DNA of 50,232 nt from positions 1 to 50,232 of the forward strand of contig NZ_JAAXKZ010000030.1 of the NCBI RefSeq assembly GCF_012911875.1. The letters run 5' to 3'. The translations under genes and the position numbers were made by a program. This DNA is from Pseudonocardia bannensis (GTDB taxonomy: Bacteria; Actinomycetota; Actinomycetes; Mycobacteriales; Pseudonocardiaceae). Shown piece by piece: positions 24,489-31,893 of this stretch; position 1 is the first letter of the stretch; each line of letters starts with the position of its first letter. The notes below the pieces were generated by a model. That model was not told the DNA's origin. It made no database searches and saw nothing but the letters and a program-made list of their open reading frames with translations.

Positions 24489-24823
24489 TCACCGGAGCCC
24501 GCCGCGCTCGTGTCGATGGGTCCGGTCGCGCCACGGTGCCATCGCTTCGGTGAGCTGAGGCAGCGTCTCGGCCTGAGCCTCGGCGTCTCGACCGATGACG
24601 TGTTCGCTGAACGGACCGACGCCGTGCCGGGCATGGATCACGACCAGCGGCGTGCGGTGACGCCGGGCGTCGGTGAAGGCCACGTCGAGAGCAGCCGCGT
24701 CGGAGTGCGGGTGTTCGACGCCGACCACCACGGGTCGGTCTCCGGCGAGGGGCCCGCTCCCGCGCACGACGACCAGCGGGCAGCCGGCGTGGCCGCTGAC
24801 TCGCAGCGCGGTGGAGCGGCATA
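24489..24823 (-). pseudogene. Universal stress protein, truncated second-domain remnant
   Basis: The minus strand reads STALRVSGHAGCPLVVVRGS, then DRPVVVGVEHPHSDAAALDV and ARRHRTPLVVIHARHGVGPF. It follows the intact Usp at 21189-22148 closely from the end of domain 1 through the first half of domain 2. Both the first domain and the ATP-loop half of the second are missing, and there is no start codon. It is a decayed paralogue. Confidence 0.77.
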
Positions 24824-24848
24824 GGGCGCTGCGTGCAGGAGGTGACCC

Positions 24849-25077
24849 GTGACGAAGAAGTCTGACAGCGCGGCCTCGCGACGTCGGTTCCCATCGGCCT
24901 CGGCAGATCCTCGCTCTGGTCGTGATGGCGGTGGTCGTGCTGTTCATCGTGCAGAACCGCGACACGGTGCGGATCGAGCTGTTCGCGCTGTCCCTGACCG
25001 CTCCGCTCTGGTTCCTGCTCGTCGTCATGGTCGCGTTGGATGCTCTCGTCGGCTTCCTGCCGGCCCGGCGGCGGTAG
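24849..25077 (+). pseudogene. LapA-domain (DUF1049) membrane protein with early frameshift
   Basis: One frame carries PRQILALVVMAVVVLFIVQN, then RDTVRIELFALSLTAPLWFL and LVVMVALDALVGFLPARRR. This is the two-helix LapA family with its hallmark QNxxxVxxxFL between helices. The stop is at 25075-25077. The natural start GTG 24849, next to an AGGAGGTGA that fully matches the anti-Shine-Dalgarno sequence, is in another frame (MTKKSDSAASRRR). One base slip between about 24870 and 24900 is needed. An internal ATG/GTG near 24920 could still give a shortened product, so function is uncertain. Confidence 0.75.
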
Positions 25078-25336
25078 CCGCACACTCATTGGCGGATGTA
25101 CCAGCTACCGACTGCGCACCGTTGCGCCCAGGGCCCCGTCAGGAGAACCGCCGGTCGGTGCGGGCCGGCCTTCTGGCGGATCCGCGCGCTCGTCGGTGTC
25201 ACCGGTCGTTCACCGCTCGCCGGATTGCAGGAGCACTGATTGCCGGCGCGGGGTCGGCGTCGGCGCGCGGCCAGCCCTTGGGAGCACGGTCCACCACCGA
25301 GGGATCGGCCGCCGAGTCGGACTGGTACAGCGCTCC

Positions 25337-25618
25337 TCACGGGGCCGTGACGCCGCGGCGACGGCCGTAGACGCCGCCACCGGCGTAGCTCGAGAGGTCG
25401 ACCAGGACGGCGAGCGCCAGCCATAGGGTGTCGAACCCGCCGATGCCGCCGGGCGCAACGAGCACGTATATCAGCGTCGTCCATGGCAGGAAGATCAGAC
25501 CCAGGAGCGGTACCAGGACCGTGTCGAACGTCGTGTCCCACCGCAGCGGGTCGAACAGCCACCACAGGATGCCGACCAGGCGCGGCCCGAACAACAGTAG
25601 GAGGAAGAGCAGGCACAT
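25337..25618 (-). CDS. Small membrane protein of unknown function
   Basis: 93 residues with three hydrophobic segments: 1-20 (MCLLFLLLLFGPRLVGILWW), 30-53 (FDTVLVPLLGLIFLPWTTLI, ending YVLVAPGG) and 58-78 (FDTLWLALAVLVDLSSYAGG). A short basic end follows. WLFDPLRW and PWTTLIYVLVAPGG-type motifs are typical of a widespread actinobacterial membrane-protein family with no known role. ATG 25618 has a GGGAGG site eight bases upstream. Monocistronic as far as can be seen. Confidence 0.82.
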   Translation of the reverse strand: MCLLFLLLLFGPRLVGILWWLFDPLRWDTTFDTVLVPLLGLIFLPWTTLIYVLVAPGGIGGFDTLWLALAVLVDLSSYAGGGVYGRRRGVTAP

Positions 25619-25953
25619 CGGGGCTGCCTCCCGTCAGTTGATCCCGTGATCGGCGATCGCAGCCTCGGTCATGGCTGCTTCCTCCGCGCCGCCACAGGGC
25701 CGGCGCCCGGTACGTCGTCAGACACCACCGTTGCCGCCGGCCGCGGACTGTGCATCACCCGCGGCGAACGAGCGGGATCACCCCCATGGGAGCCATGCGC
25801 ATCCCGTGGAAGAGAGAACGGTCAGGCGCTCCTGCGACTCCGGTCCTGCAGCCGTGTCGCTCACCCGGATCGGATGAGGTCGAGCCGGTCGCGCAGTGCC
25901 ACCGTGTTCGCGTCCGCCGACTCGAAGGCAGAGCAGAACTTCAAGGAGGAGCC
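25619..25953. other. Divergent intergenic region, no gene supported
   Basis: Separates the minus-strand membrane protein from the plus-strand gene at 25954. No recognisable coding segment or clear promoter hexamers. Confidence 0.45.
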
Positions 25954-26301
25954 ATGACCACTGAAGCCACTCCTCAGGAGACGTTGAGCAGGGTCGCCCA
26001 GGGTGACGCGCCCGTGCTGGAGCGCCTCGTCATGATGAATCTCGACTCGCTGCAGGCCTCGGGGCTCGACGCGACGTCCTACTTCCTCGTCCGGCTCGCT
26101 GCGCTCGTCGCGATAGACGCCGCACCGGTGTCGTACCTGATCAACCTCGGGCTGGCCGCCGATGCAGGCGTGACGCTGGAGCAGGCGCAGGGAGCGCTCA
26201 TTGCCATCGCGCCGGTCGTCGGCAGCGCGAAGGTGGCGTCGGCCGCCGGCAACATCCTGCGAGCGTTCGACGCAGCGATGGCAGTCGAAGAAGGGGTCTG
26301 A
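25954..26301 (+). CDS. Carboxymuconolactone decarboxylase-like helical protein
   Basis: 115 residues: ETLSRVAQGDAPVLERLVMM, then SGLDATSYFLVRLAALVAID, SYLINLGLAADAGVTLEQAQ and GALIAIAPVVGSAKVASAAG. The helix order and the GVTxEQxxGxLxAIAPxVG segment place it near the CMD/AhpD-like fold. It lacks the CxxC pair of AhpD, so a peroxidase role is unlikely. Such short versions are common in actinobacteria with unknown function. ATG 25954 has an AAGGAGGA site with ideal spacing. It stands alone before a stretch of gene fragments. Confidence 0.77.
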   Translation: MTTEATPQETLSRVAQGDAPVLERLVMMNLDSLQASGLDATSYFLVRLAALVAIDAAPVSYLINLGLAADAGVTLEQAQGALIAIAPVVGSAKVASAAGNILRAFDAAMAVEEGV

Positions 26302-26400
26302 GCTGGTCCGGGACGTCGGTGATCGCTGAGGTGACCGGCTTCGCCGGCTTGCCAGGAGCCAGCAGCTCGGTCCCGCCGATTCGTCGATCAGCGTCGGGGC

Positions 26401-26571
26401 AGGCCTCCCGCGCACTGTCCTCTACGCGGAGCCCGGCCGACTCGGCTTCGTCGCAGACCTGGTCTCGAAGCCCACCATGATCGGCTACATGAACGGCCTG
26501 GCCCTGACGATCCTGGTCGGCCAGCTCCCCAAGCTCTTCGGCTTCTCGGCGGAGGGGGAGGGTTGCTCATC
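26401..26571 (+). pseudogene. SulP-family anion transporter fragment
   Basis: The plus strand reads RTVLYAEPGRLGFVADLVSK, then PTMIGYMNGLALTILVGQLP and KLFGFSAEGEG. This matches an internal part of SulP sulfate permeases (FxEPGRLGxLADLLSKPVLxGYMxGxAxxxIxGQLxKLxG). The ten other helices and STAS domain are missing on both sides. It is a dead fragment that abuts an AraC fragment. Confidence 0.67.
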
Positions 26572-26640
26572 GGGGAAGTGCCCCAGGCGCCGGCGGAACG
26601 CCTCCTGCAGTGACCGGACGCTGACCATCGCGATACAGCT
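26566..26640 (-). pseudogene. AraC-family regulator, C-terminal helix fragment
   Basis: The minus strand gives MVSVRSLQEAFRRRLGHFPD, matching the second helix-turn-helix of AraC proteins (GVSVRSLQEGFRRHLGTTPM). Nothing else of the protein remains. It overlaps the end of the SulP fragment on the other strand, so the two remnants were joined by deletion or rearrangement. Confidence 0.5.
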
Positions 26641-26774
26641 GCCGTCGAGGAATCGCACCTGACCCAGGAGCGGGCGCCCAGGTTAGGGGACCTTGCAAAC
26701 CGGGGACACGCAACGCAGAGGGCGAGCGGTGTAGGCGGCCCCGGTGCCGGGGCGCCGGACGGAGGCGATGACCG

Positions 26775-27236
26775 GTGACTGTGGGGGCTCAGCACGGTGG
26801 CGGGGGCGTTGTCCAGCGGTCCTCGGGCGGCGGCCCGAGTGGACTCGCGGATGTCGTCGAGCTCATCCTGGACAAGGGCTTGGTCATCGACGTGTTCGTG
26901 CGTGTCGCCTTGGTCGGCATCGAGATCCTGACCATCGACGCGCGGATCGTGGTCGCCAGCGTGGACACCTACCTGCGGTTCGCTGAAGCGACGAACCGGC
27001 TGGACCTACAGGCGGGCGGCCCGGTGGGCCTGCCGGATCTCGTCGAGAAGGTCACCGAGGGTGGGATGCGCAAGAAGGGCGCCGCTGAAGTCGAGAGCTG
27101 GAAGGTCCCCGAGATGCTGGAGGCCGCCGCCGGCAAGGTCGGGGAGTTCTTCGACCGCCGTGCCCGGGGCGACGATGAGGAGTACGAGGAGGCACCGCGG
27201 CGCCGACCGCAACGGCGGCCCAGGGACCGGGAATGA
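26775..27236 (+). CDS. gvpA: Gas vesicle structural protein GvpA
   Basis: 153 residues. [20 protein letters not shown], then [20 protein letters not shown] and [16 protein letters not shown] form the GvpA shell core (helix-strand-strand-helix). It is preceded by a Gly-rich leader and followed by a long charged tail ([20 protein letters not shown] … [20 protein letters not shown]), as in other actinomycete GvpA proteins. GTG 26775 has a GGAGG site nine bases upstream. An ATG at 27233 overlaps its stop, implying a coupled second gene, but that frame ([20 protein letters not shown]) becomes unrelated within 30 codons. No other gvp gene lies in the window, and gas vesicles need at least GvpF/L, J, N and others. 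This is therefore an orphan remnant of a gvp cluster. Confidence 0.92.
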   Translation: MTVGAQHGGGGVVQRSSGGGPSGLADVVELILDKGLVIDVFVRVALVGIEILTIDARIVVASVDTYLRFAEATNRLDLQAGGPVGLPDLVEKVTEGGMRKKGAAEVESWKVPEMLEAAAGKVGEFFDRRARGDDEEYEEAPRRRPQRRPRDRE

Positions 27237-27310
27237 TGACCGCCCCCACCGACGTCCACGGTCTCCTGCGCCCTGACGCCGTCGAGGCGGGGCACCTGAG
27301 CCGGGGATCT

Positions 27311-27349
27311 GCGCCGGTCCGGGTTCCCAGATCTAGGCGCGACCGGCGC
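27311..27349. terminator. Bidirectional terminator-like hairpin
   Basis: GCGCCGGTC (27311-27319) and GACCGGCGC (27341-27349) form a perfect 9-bp stem with a 21-nt loop. It lies between gvpA and the end of the convergent gene whose stop is at 27333. There is no clear T-run, so function is probable rather than shown. Confidence 0.45.
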
Positions 27350-27782
27350 CCCTGTCCTCAGCGTCGGCATCGGGGTCGGCCAGGCCGGCGGGCCGGTCGG
27401 ACGAGTCTTTGCGCTCGACGTCTTCGCGGTCGGGCGCGAGATCCTCGGCGCGCTTCCCGGTGCTCTCACCGACGCCGAACCTGGGCTCCGGTTCGGTCTC
27501 TGTCGCCGACATCCCGGTCCGTTCTTCTTCCGAGACCGGCGGCGGGGGCCCGGGAGATCCCGCGTTGTCGGCGTCGAACGCCTTGGTGCCGCCTTCCGCC
27601 GCGGCGCCGGGGCGGGGTCCGTTCCCGCCGGTGCGCCCTTCGTAGGGCGGGACGGGTCCTCGAGGTCGGGGCTCGCCGCCGGGATCGACGGCCGGTCCGC
27701 GGCTGGACCGCCCGCCGGGCTGTTGCCCCCGGGTCTGCTGGCGCTCGTGCTCGTCGAGCGTGCGGTGGTCCTCGTCGCCCAT
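27333..27782 (-). CDS. Disordered acidic protein of unknown function
   Basis: 149 residues, rich in Gly, Pro, Glu, Asp and Arg: MGDEDHRTLDEHERQQTRGQ, PPPPVSEEERTGMSATETEP, EPRFGVGESTGKRAEDLAPD, VERKDSSDRPAGLADPDADA. The RFGVGESTGKRAEDL motif and a repeated Asp-Arg-rich tail recur in small intrinsically disordered actinobacterial proteins of unknown role. ATG 27782 has a GAGGAGGG site with seven-base spacing. No transmembrane or signal features. It converges with the gvpA side at the hairpin 27311-27349. Confidence 0.72.
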   Translation of the reverse strand: MGDEDHRTLDEHERQQTRGQQPGGRSSRGPAVDPGGEPRPRGPVPPYEGRTGGNGPRPGAAAEGGTKAFDADNAGSPGPPPPVSEEERTGMSATETEPEPRFGVGESTGKRAEDLAPDREDVERKDSSDRPAGLADPDADAEDRGAGRA

Positions 27783-27891
27783 GGCGTCACCCTCCTCGCG
27801 TGAGCCTTACCGATGCATGACGGCGGAGAAAATCGCCGGCTGTTCCGCTGATGTGTCGCACATGGCCCCGCCCCGTGAAATTGACGGCGGA

Positions 27892-28257
27892 TCAACCTCG
27901 AGCGCGGGGGCCACCCGAGATGCGCTGGATCCGCCGGAGGATTTCGTTGCTGGGGAAGCCTTCCTGGCCGGCCTTCTCCATCAGCACCTGCGCGTAGTCG
28001 GAGAACATGTCGGGCGGGAGCGACTCCTCGATGAGGTCAAGTTGCTCTCTGCTGGGGAAGGGGTCCCCGCGGACCTTGTCCAGAAGGAACTGAACGAACT
28101 GGGTTCGGAGCTCGTCGGAGGCCTGTGCCTCGCGGACCTTGTCCACGAGCAGCTGAACGAACTGGGCCCTGGCCTCGTCAGAGATCTGTTCCGGGCCATT
28201 GGCACGCCCCGTGGAAACGCTCTGACCAGGACTTTGACCCGTTGCGTCTGAGGCCAC
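27892..28257 (-). CDS. Helical repeat protein of unknown function
   Basis: 121 residues with internal repeats: EARAQFVQLLVDKVREAQ and ELRTQFVQFLLDKVRGDPF are two near-copies, followed by looser versions SDYAQVLMEKAGQEGFP and NEILRRIQRISG. The pattern R(A/T)QFVQxLxDKVR suggests a short helical bundle made by duplication. GTG 28257 has a GAGGAGC site six to seven bases upstream. There is no membrane span. I do not recognise the family. It stands alone between the disordered protein and a remnant of a surface-type protein. Confidence 0.76.
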   Translation of the reverse strand: MASDATGQSPGQSVSTGRANGPEQISDEARAQFVQLLVDKVREAQASDELRTQFVQFLLDKVRGDPFPSREQLDLIEESLPPDMFSDYAQVLMEKAGQEGFPSNEILRRIQRISGGPRARG

Positions 28258-28425
28258 CGTGGTGCTCCTCTTCTCGTGGTCGCTTCACCGGAACGTGTGA
28301 TGGGCGTACCCGACGCCACCACAACCTACGCATGCCGAAGCCATGCAGGTGGTGTCCGCCTCTCCGCCTCCCATGTGGTGGCTTGGGTCGGCACAGGGCG
28401 TCGACCTTCGACCGGTGTCCCGAGC

Positions 28426-28827
28426 TCAGCCGAGGTCTGGGCCGTCGGCGGTCGTGGCGAAAGACGCGTACGCCCTTGCCGGGAGTCCGTCCGCCGCGCC
28501 GAGCACCACCGTCACCATCGCCGAAGTACCCGCCATGACCTGCACGAGTTGCCCCACCGGCGGGTACCCGCTCGCGGTGAGGGTGTAGGTGCCCTCGGCG
28601 AGATCCTCGAACACGAACGCCCCGTCCGGCCCCGTCACCGTGGAACCGACGACCGTGCCGTGCTCGTCCACGAGCGTGGCGGTGGCCTCCGCGACCGCAT
28701 GCCCACTGGTCGCCGACGTGACGGTGCCGGTGAGCAGCGAACGCCGCGGCAGGTCGAGGTCGCGGTGCACGGTGGCGCCGGCCTCCAGGTGGACGCGCGC
28801 CGCGACCGGCTGGTGGCCGCGTCCCGA
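28426..28827 (-). pseudogene. Carboxypeptidase-regulatory-like (prealbumin-fold) domain, C-terminal remnant
   Basis: The minus strand carries LLTGTVTSATSGHAVAEATA, TLVDEHGTVVGSTVTGPDGA, FVFEDLAEGTYTLTASGYPP and VGQLVQVMAGTSAMVTVVLG, one complete Cna-B/CarboxypepD_reg repeat. RVHLEAGATVHRDLDLPRR just before it is the tail of a preceding repeat. Larger actinobacterial proteins end in tandem arrays of this unit, often after an MFS or export domain, which is missing here; upstream residues to 29040 are not family-like. Probably a remnant, though the surviving unit is intact to its stop. Confidence 0.6.
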
Positions 28828-28845
28828 GTTCGAGCCGACGCTGTG

Positions 28846-29176
28846 GACCGCCGTCCCGATCCCGATCCCGGGCCACCAGACCTCGATCGAGCAGCGTTGG
28901 TTCGTCGGCGCGCACTCCGACGGCGGCGGCGGCGAGCGGTCGCGCAGGCGCGCCCCGCTCTCGGTGCTCGCCCGCGAGTGGATCGCCGACGAGGCCCGCG
29001 CGGCCGGGCTGGACGTCGAGGAAGCGCAGAGGCCGTTCACCGATGACGAGTGGAAGTCTCCGTACGGGGACTCTTTCGCGACGTGGCTCCGCCGGATCGC
29101 CTGGCTCGTGCCCGGTCGCGAGCCCTACCTGCGTCCGGTGAACACGACGGAGTGCGAGACGCTCGACCCGTCGGCG
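28846..29176 (+). pseudogene. DUF2235 (T6SS phospholipase-like) protein, C-terminal fragment
   Basis: The plus strand reads TSIEQRWFVGAHSDGGGGER, LSVLAREWIADEARAAGLDV and PYLRPVNTTECETLDPSALQ then RWQGDP. VEQxWFxGAHSDVGGG is the hallmark of the DUF2235 alpha/beta hydrolase family; here the aspartate-valine of the motif is partly changed (SDGGGG). The nucleophile half is missing. Its last codons run into the end of the opposite-strand haloperoxidase remnant. Confidence 0.66.
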
Positions 29177-29650
29177 CTACAGCGCTGGCAGGGCGATCCC
29201 GAACACCACGGTGAGCACGGTGGCGGCCGCCGTCGAGCCTGCCGTGTGACCGGCCGGGACTCGGAGTGCGCGGGCGTCGCAGCAACGGCTTCCACGCCGG
29301 GTCGAGGTGTCGCTGGATGTAGATGACGGGGCGCAGGACGGTGTACTGCGCCTGATCGGCGGCGATCGTCATCCATCGCAGGGCCCCAGTGCGGCTCGAC
29401 CGGTGCGGTCCCTGGCGGGGTGATCTCCCACGGCCCGGGGCCGGTACGCAGCTCGAACGGGGCGTCGCGCGCCGAGAAGCCGTCGCGCTCGGCCCAGCCG
29501 AGAACAGCGGCGGCGATCCGCTGTCCGCGTGCCGCAGAGCCCTGACGTCGTCGGACGATCCGGCCGCCGCCTGTTGCCCGCGCAGGTCGGCGTAGAGGGT
29601 GTCGCGCTCGGCGGTGCCGGCGCATCGTTTCTGACGTGGGTGGGTGCGAG
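29177..29650 (-). pseudogene. Vanadium-dependent haloperoxidase/PAP2-type phosphatase, C-terminal remnant with frameshifts
   Basis: Pieces in different frames read in family order. RDTLYADLRGQQAAAGSSDD, then ARGQRIAAAVLGWAERDGFS, PWEITPPGTAPVEPHWG, and ALRWMTIAADQAQYTVLRPV follow each other. After one lost C the sequence continues as ESPAGHTAGSTAAATVLTVV and FGIALPAL to the stop at 29177. The penultimate piece restores the SGH-type histidine motif of vanadium haloperoxidases and PAP2 enzymes. At least three slips are required, so it is dead. Confidence 0.65.
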
Positions 29651-29775
29651 GGAGGTGCTCGCGTGGCCTGGAGACCTGTTCACCGTCCGGGACGAGAGCG
29701 CTCGTCGGTAGCGCCGCAGGTCGCACGAGGTTCCATGATCTGCTCGCTCAGCTCGTGTGCCCGCTACGGCGGGAA

Positions 29776-31005
29776 TCAGAGTGCGGCGGCCTTGGCGAGC
29801 AGCACCTCGCGTTGGCGCCGGTTCGCGGCGAGACCGGCGGCGGTGGTGAGCTCGGACCGGGCCTCGTCGGTGCGCCCCAGGCGCGCGAGCAGCTCGCCAC
29901 GCACGCTCGGGAGCAGGTGTGAGCCGCGGAGTGCGCCCGCCTCGGCGAGCCGGTCGACGATGGGCAGGGCCGACGCGGGACCGGTGGCCATCGACACCGC
30001 GACCGCGCGGTTGAGCTCGACGACCGGGCTCGGCGCGATGCGGCCGAGCGCCTCGTAGAGCAGGACGATGCGCTCCCAGTCGGTGTCGTCGATGCTCGGC
30101 GCGATCGCGTGGCACTGGGCGATCGCCGCCTGCAGGGCGTAGTTTCCGCGGCCGCGGCCGAGCGTGTCCGCCCGGGCGAGCGCCGCCTTCCCGCGGCCGA
30201 TCTGGGCGCGGTCCCAGCGCCGCCGGTCCTGGTCGGCGAGCAGGATCGGGCTGCCGTCGGTGGCCACCCGCGCGGCGAAGCGCGAGGCCTGGAACTCCAT
30301 GAGCGCGACGAGGCCGTGCACCTCCGGCTCGCGGGGCACCAGGCCGGCGAGGACCCGCCCGATCCGCAGCGCCTCGTCGGCCAGCTCGGTCCGGATCCAT
30401 CGTTCGCCCGAGGTGGCGGCGTAGCCCTCGGTGAAGATCAGGTAGACGACGCCGAGCACGCCGCCCAGCCGCGCCGCCCACTCGTCGGGCTCCGGTACCT
30501 CGAACGGCACCCGCGCCGCCGACAGCGTCTTCTTGGCTCGCACGATGCGCTGCTGCATCGTCGCGAGCGGCACGAGGAACATCCGGGCGATCTCCTCGCT
30601 GGTCAGCCCGCCCACGACGCGCAGCGTCATCGCGACCTGGGCCTCGCGCCCGAGGACGGGATGGCAGGCCGCGAACACCAGGCGCAGGAGGTCGTCGTCG
30701 ATCGGCTGCCAGTCCTCGACGATCTGTTCGTCGAGTTCGTGGGCGATGGCGTGGTAGCGCTCGTCGAGCCGCTCGCGGCGGCGCCAGCCGTCGATCGCCT
30801 TGCGCTTCGCGACGGCGGTGAGCCAGGCGCCCGCGTTGCGCGGAACGCCTGACTCCGGCCACTGCACGAGCGCGTCGGCGACGGCCTCCTGCGCAAGGTC
30901 CTCGGCGAGGCCGACGTCGAGGACCATCTTGGCCAGCGTCGCGACGATGCGTCCGCCTTCGATCCGCCAGACGGCGTCGACCGTGCGCCGGATGTCGGAC
31001 ATCAT
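29776..31005 (-). CDS. RNA polymerase sigma factor, ECF42 type (DUF6596)
   Basis: 409-residue extracytoplasmic-function sigma factor. Region 2 is at about residues 10-75 (AEDLAQEAVADALVQWPESG, GAWLTAVAKRKAIDGWRRRE). Region 4 is at about 115-170 (VAMTLRVVGGLTSEEIARMF, LVPLATMQQRIVRAKKTL). A long C-terminal extension, the DUF6596/TPR-like part typical of ECF42, contains GVVYLIFTEGYAATSGERWI, EVHGLVALMEFQASRFAARV and ELNRAVAVSMATGPASALPI. ECF42 factors lack a dedicated anti-sigma factor and pair with YciI/DGPF proteins, exactly as here: the YciI-like gene ends 21 bases upstream. ATG 31005 follows GAGGG; ATG 31002 is an alternative. Confidence 0.95.
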   Translation of the reverse strand: MMSDIRRTVDAVWRIEGGRIVATLAKMVLDVGLAEDLAQEAVADALVQWPESGVPRNAGAWLTAVAKRKAIDGWRRRERLDERYHAIAHELDEQIVEDWQPIDDDLLRLVFAACHPVLGREAQVAMTLRVVGGLTSEEIARMFLVPLATMQQRIVRAKKTLSAARVPFEVPEPDEWAARLGGVLGVVYLIFTEGYAATSGERWIRTELADEALRIGRVLAGLVPREPEVHGLVALMEFQASRFAARVATDGSPILLADQDRRRWDRAQIGRGKAALARADTLGRGRGNYALQAAIAQCHAIAPSIDDTDWERIVLLYEALGRIAPSPVVELNRAVAVSMATGPASALPIVDRLAEAGALRGSHLLPSVRGELLARLGRTDEARSELTTAAGLAANRRQREVLLAKAAAL

Positions 31006-31026
31006 CGGGCCCTCAGCTCGCCCGTC

Positions 31027-31446
31027 TCACTCGGTGCCGAGCTCCTTGCGCCACCCGGCCTCCTTCTGGATGTACTCGTTGTCGGCGAACTCCGCGAAGT
31101 CGCTCGCCTCGGTCACGCGCCGCACCTCCAGCTTGGAACCGGGGCCGAGCGGGCAACGGGTCGCCCATTCGAGGGCCTCCTCCTTCGAGGAGGTCTGAAT
31201 GATCCAGAAGCCGTTGAACAGCTCGTGGGTCTCCCCGTACGGGCCGTCGCTGACGATCGGCGTCTCGGCGTCGAAGTCGACCACGAAACCCGCCTCGTCG
31301 GCGAGACCCTCCCCGGCGAGGAGCACCCCCGCCTTCATCAGTGCCTCGTTGTACTCGCCCATCGCGGTGATGATCTTCTCGAAGTCCATGGTCTTCGACG
31401 CCTCGACGGCCTCGGCGGTGGCACGCATGATCAGCATGTACTTCAC
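31027..31446 (-). CDS. YciI/DGPF-family protein paired with ECF42
   Basis: 139 residues: VKYMLIMRATAEAVEASKTM, ALMKAGVLLAGEGLADEAGF, PIVSDGPYGETHELFNGFWI and IQTSSKEEALEWATRCPLGP. The DGPYGE and GFWIIxxxxxEEAxEWAxRCP segments define the YCII-related DGPF proteins, ferredoxin-like folds encoded next to ECF42 sigma factors and probable regulatory targets or partners. GTG 31446 is used with a GAGGGAG site; the frame is open to 31584 but the upstream part is not family-like. Operonic with the sigma factor, which starts 21 bases later. Confidence 0.93.
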   Translation of the reverse strand: MKYMLIMRATAEAVEASKTMDFEKIITAMGEYNEALMKAGVLLAGEGLADEAGFVVDFDAETPIVSDGPYGETHELFNGFWIIQTSSKEEALEWATRCPLGPGSKLEVRRVTEASDFAEFADNEYIQKEAGWRKELGTE

Positions 31447-31893
31447 GGGGTTTCTCCCTCGGGTCCGGGGCGCGGCTCGCGCCCTCCTGCTCCCTCGTCG
31501 AACGGGAGCCGCCAGGATCGACACGGACGAGCAAGTTTTTCCGACCGTATCGTCGCCGGCGCGCACGCCGATGGTGGAGCGCACCGAGTCGCTACCCGGA
31601 TCCGGGGGCTCACCGGCGGGTCACGGTGACCGGCGGCACCGACGAGGCCGATCTGCACGCCCGGGCACGGTCCGTCCGAAGGAGACCGACGAGGTGACGC
31701 GCCGGCCGGCCGGCCAGGTCGGCAAGCGGCGTGACCCGCGCACGAACGCGCCGTCGGACCGCTGTCGATCGAGGAGCTGATCCACGAACGGCTGCAGGCC
31801 GGTCGTTCACGGCGGACAAGCGGGAAGCGGTCGACACCCGAGATGGCAGGTGACCGCTCCCGGTCGTCGAGCGGCTCGGAAATGCTCACCGGG
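31447..31893. other. Upstream region of the ECF42 operon and a possible small broken gene
   Basis: The promoter of the YciI-sigma operon should lie near 31450-31560. Around 31694-31850 the plus strand reads TRRPAGQVGKRRDPRTNAPS in one frame and GPLSIEELIHERLQAGRSRR in the next. A single slip would join them into a short basic protein after a GAGGTG-like site. Family unknown; I do not call it a gene. Confidence 0.4.

Noticed and set aside
28210..28240. GGACTTTGACCC as a DosR-type box near stress genes
   Set aside because: It lacks the palindromic GGGACT…AGTCCC structure and lies inside a coding frame.
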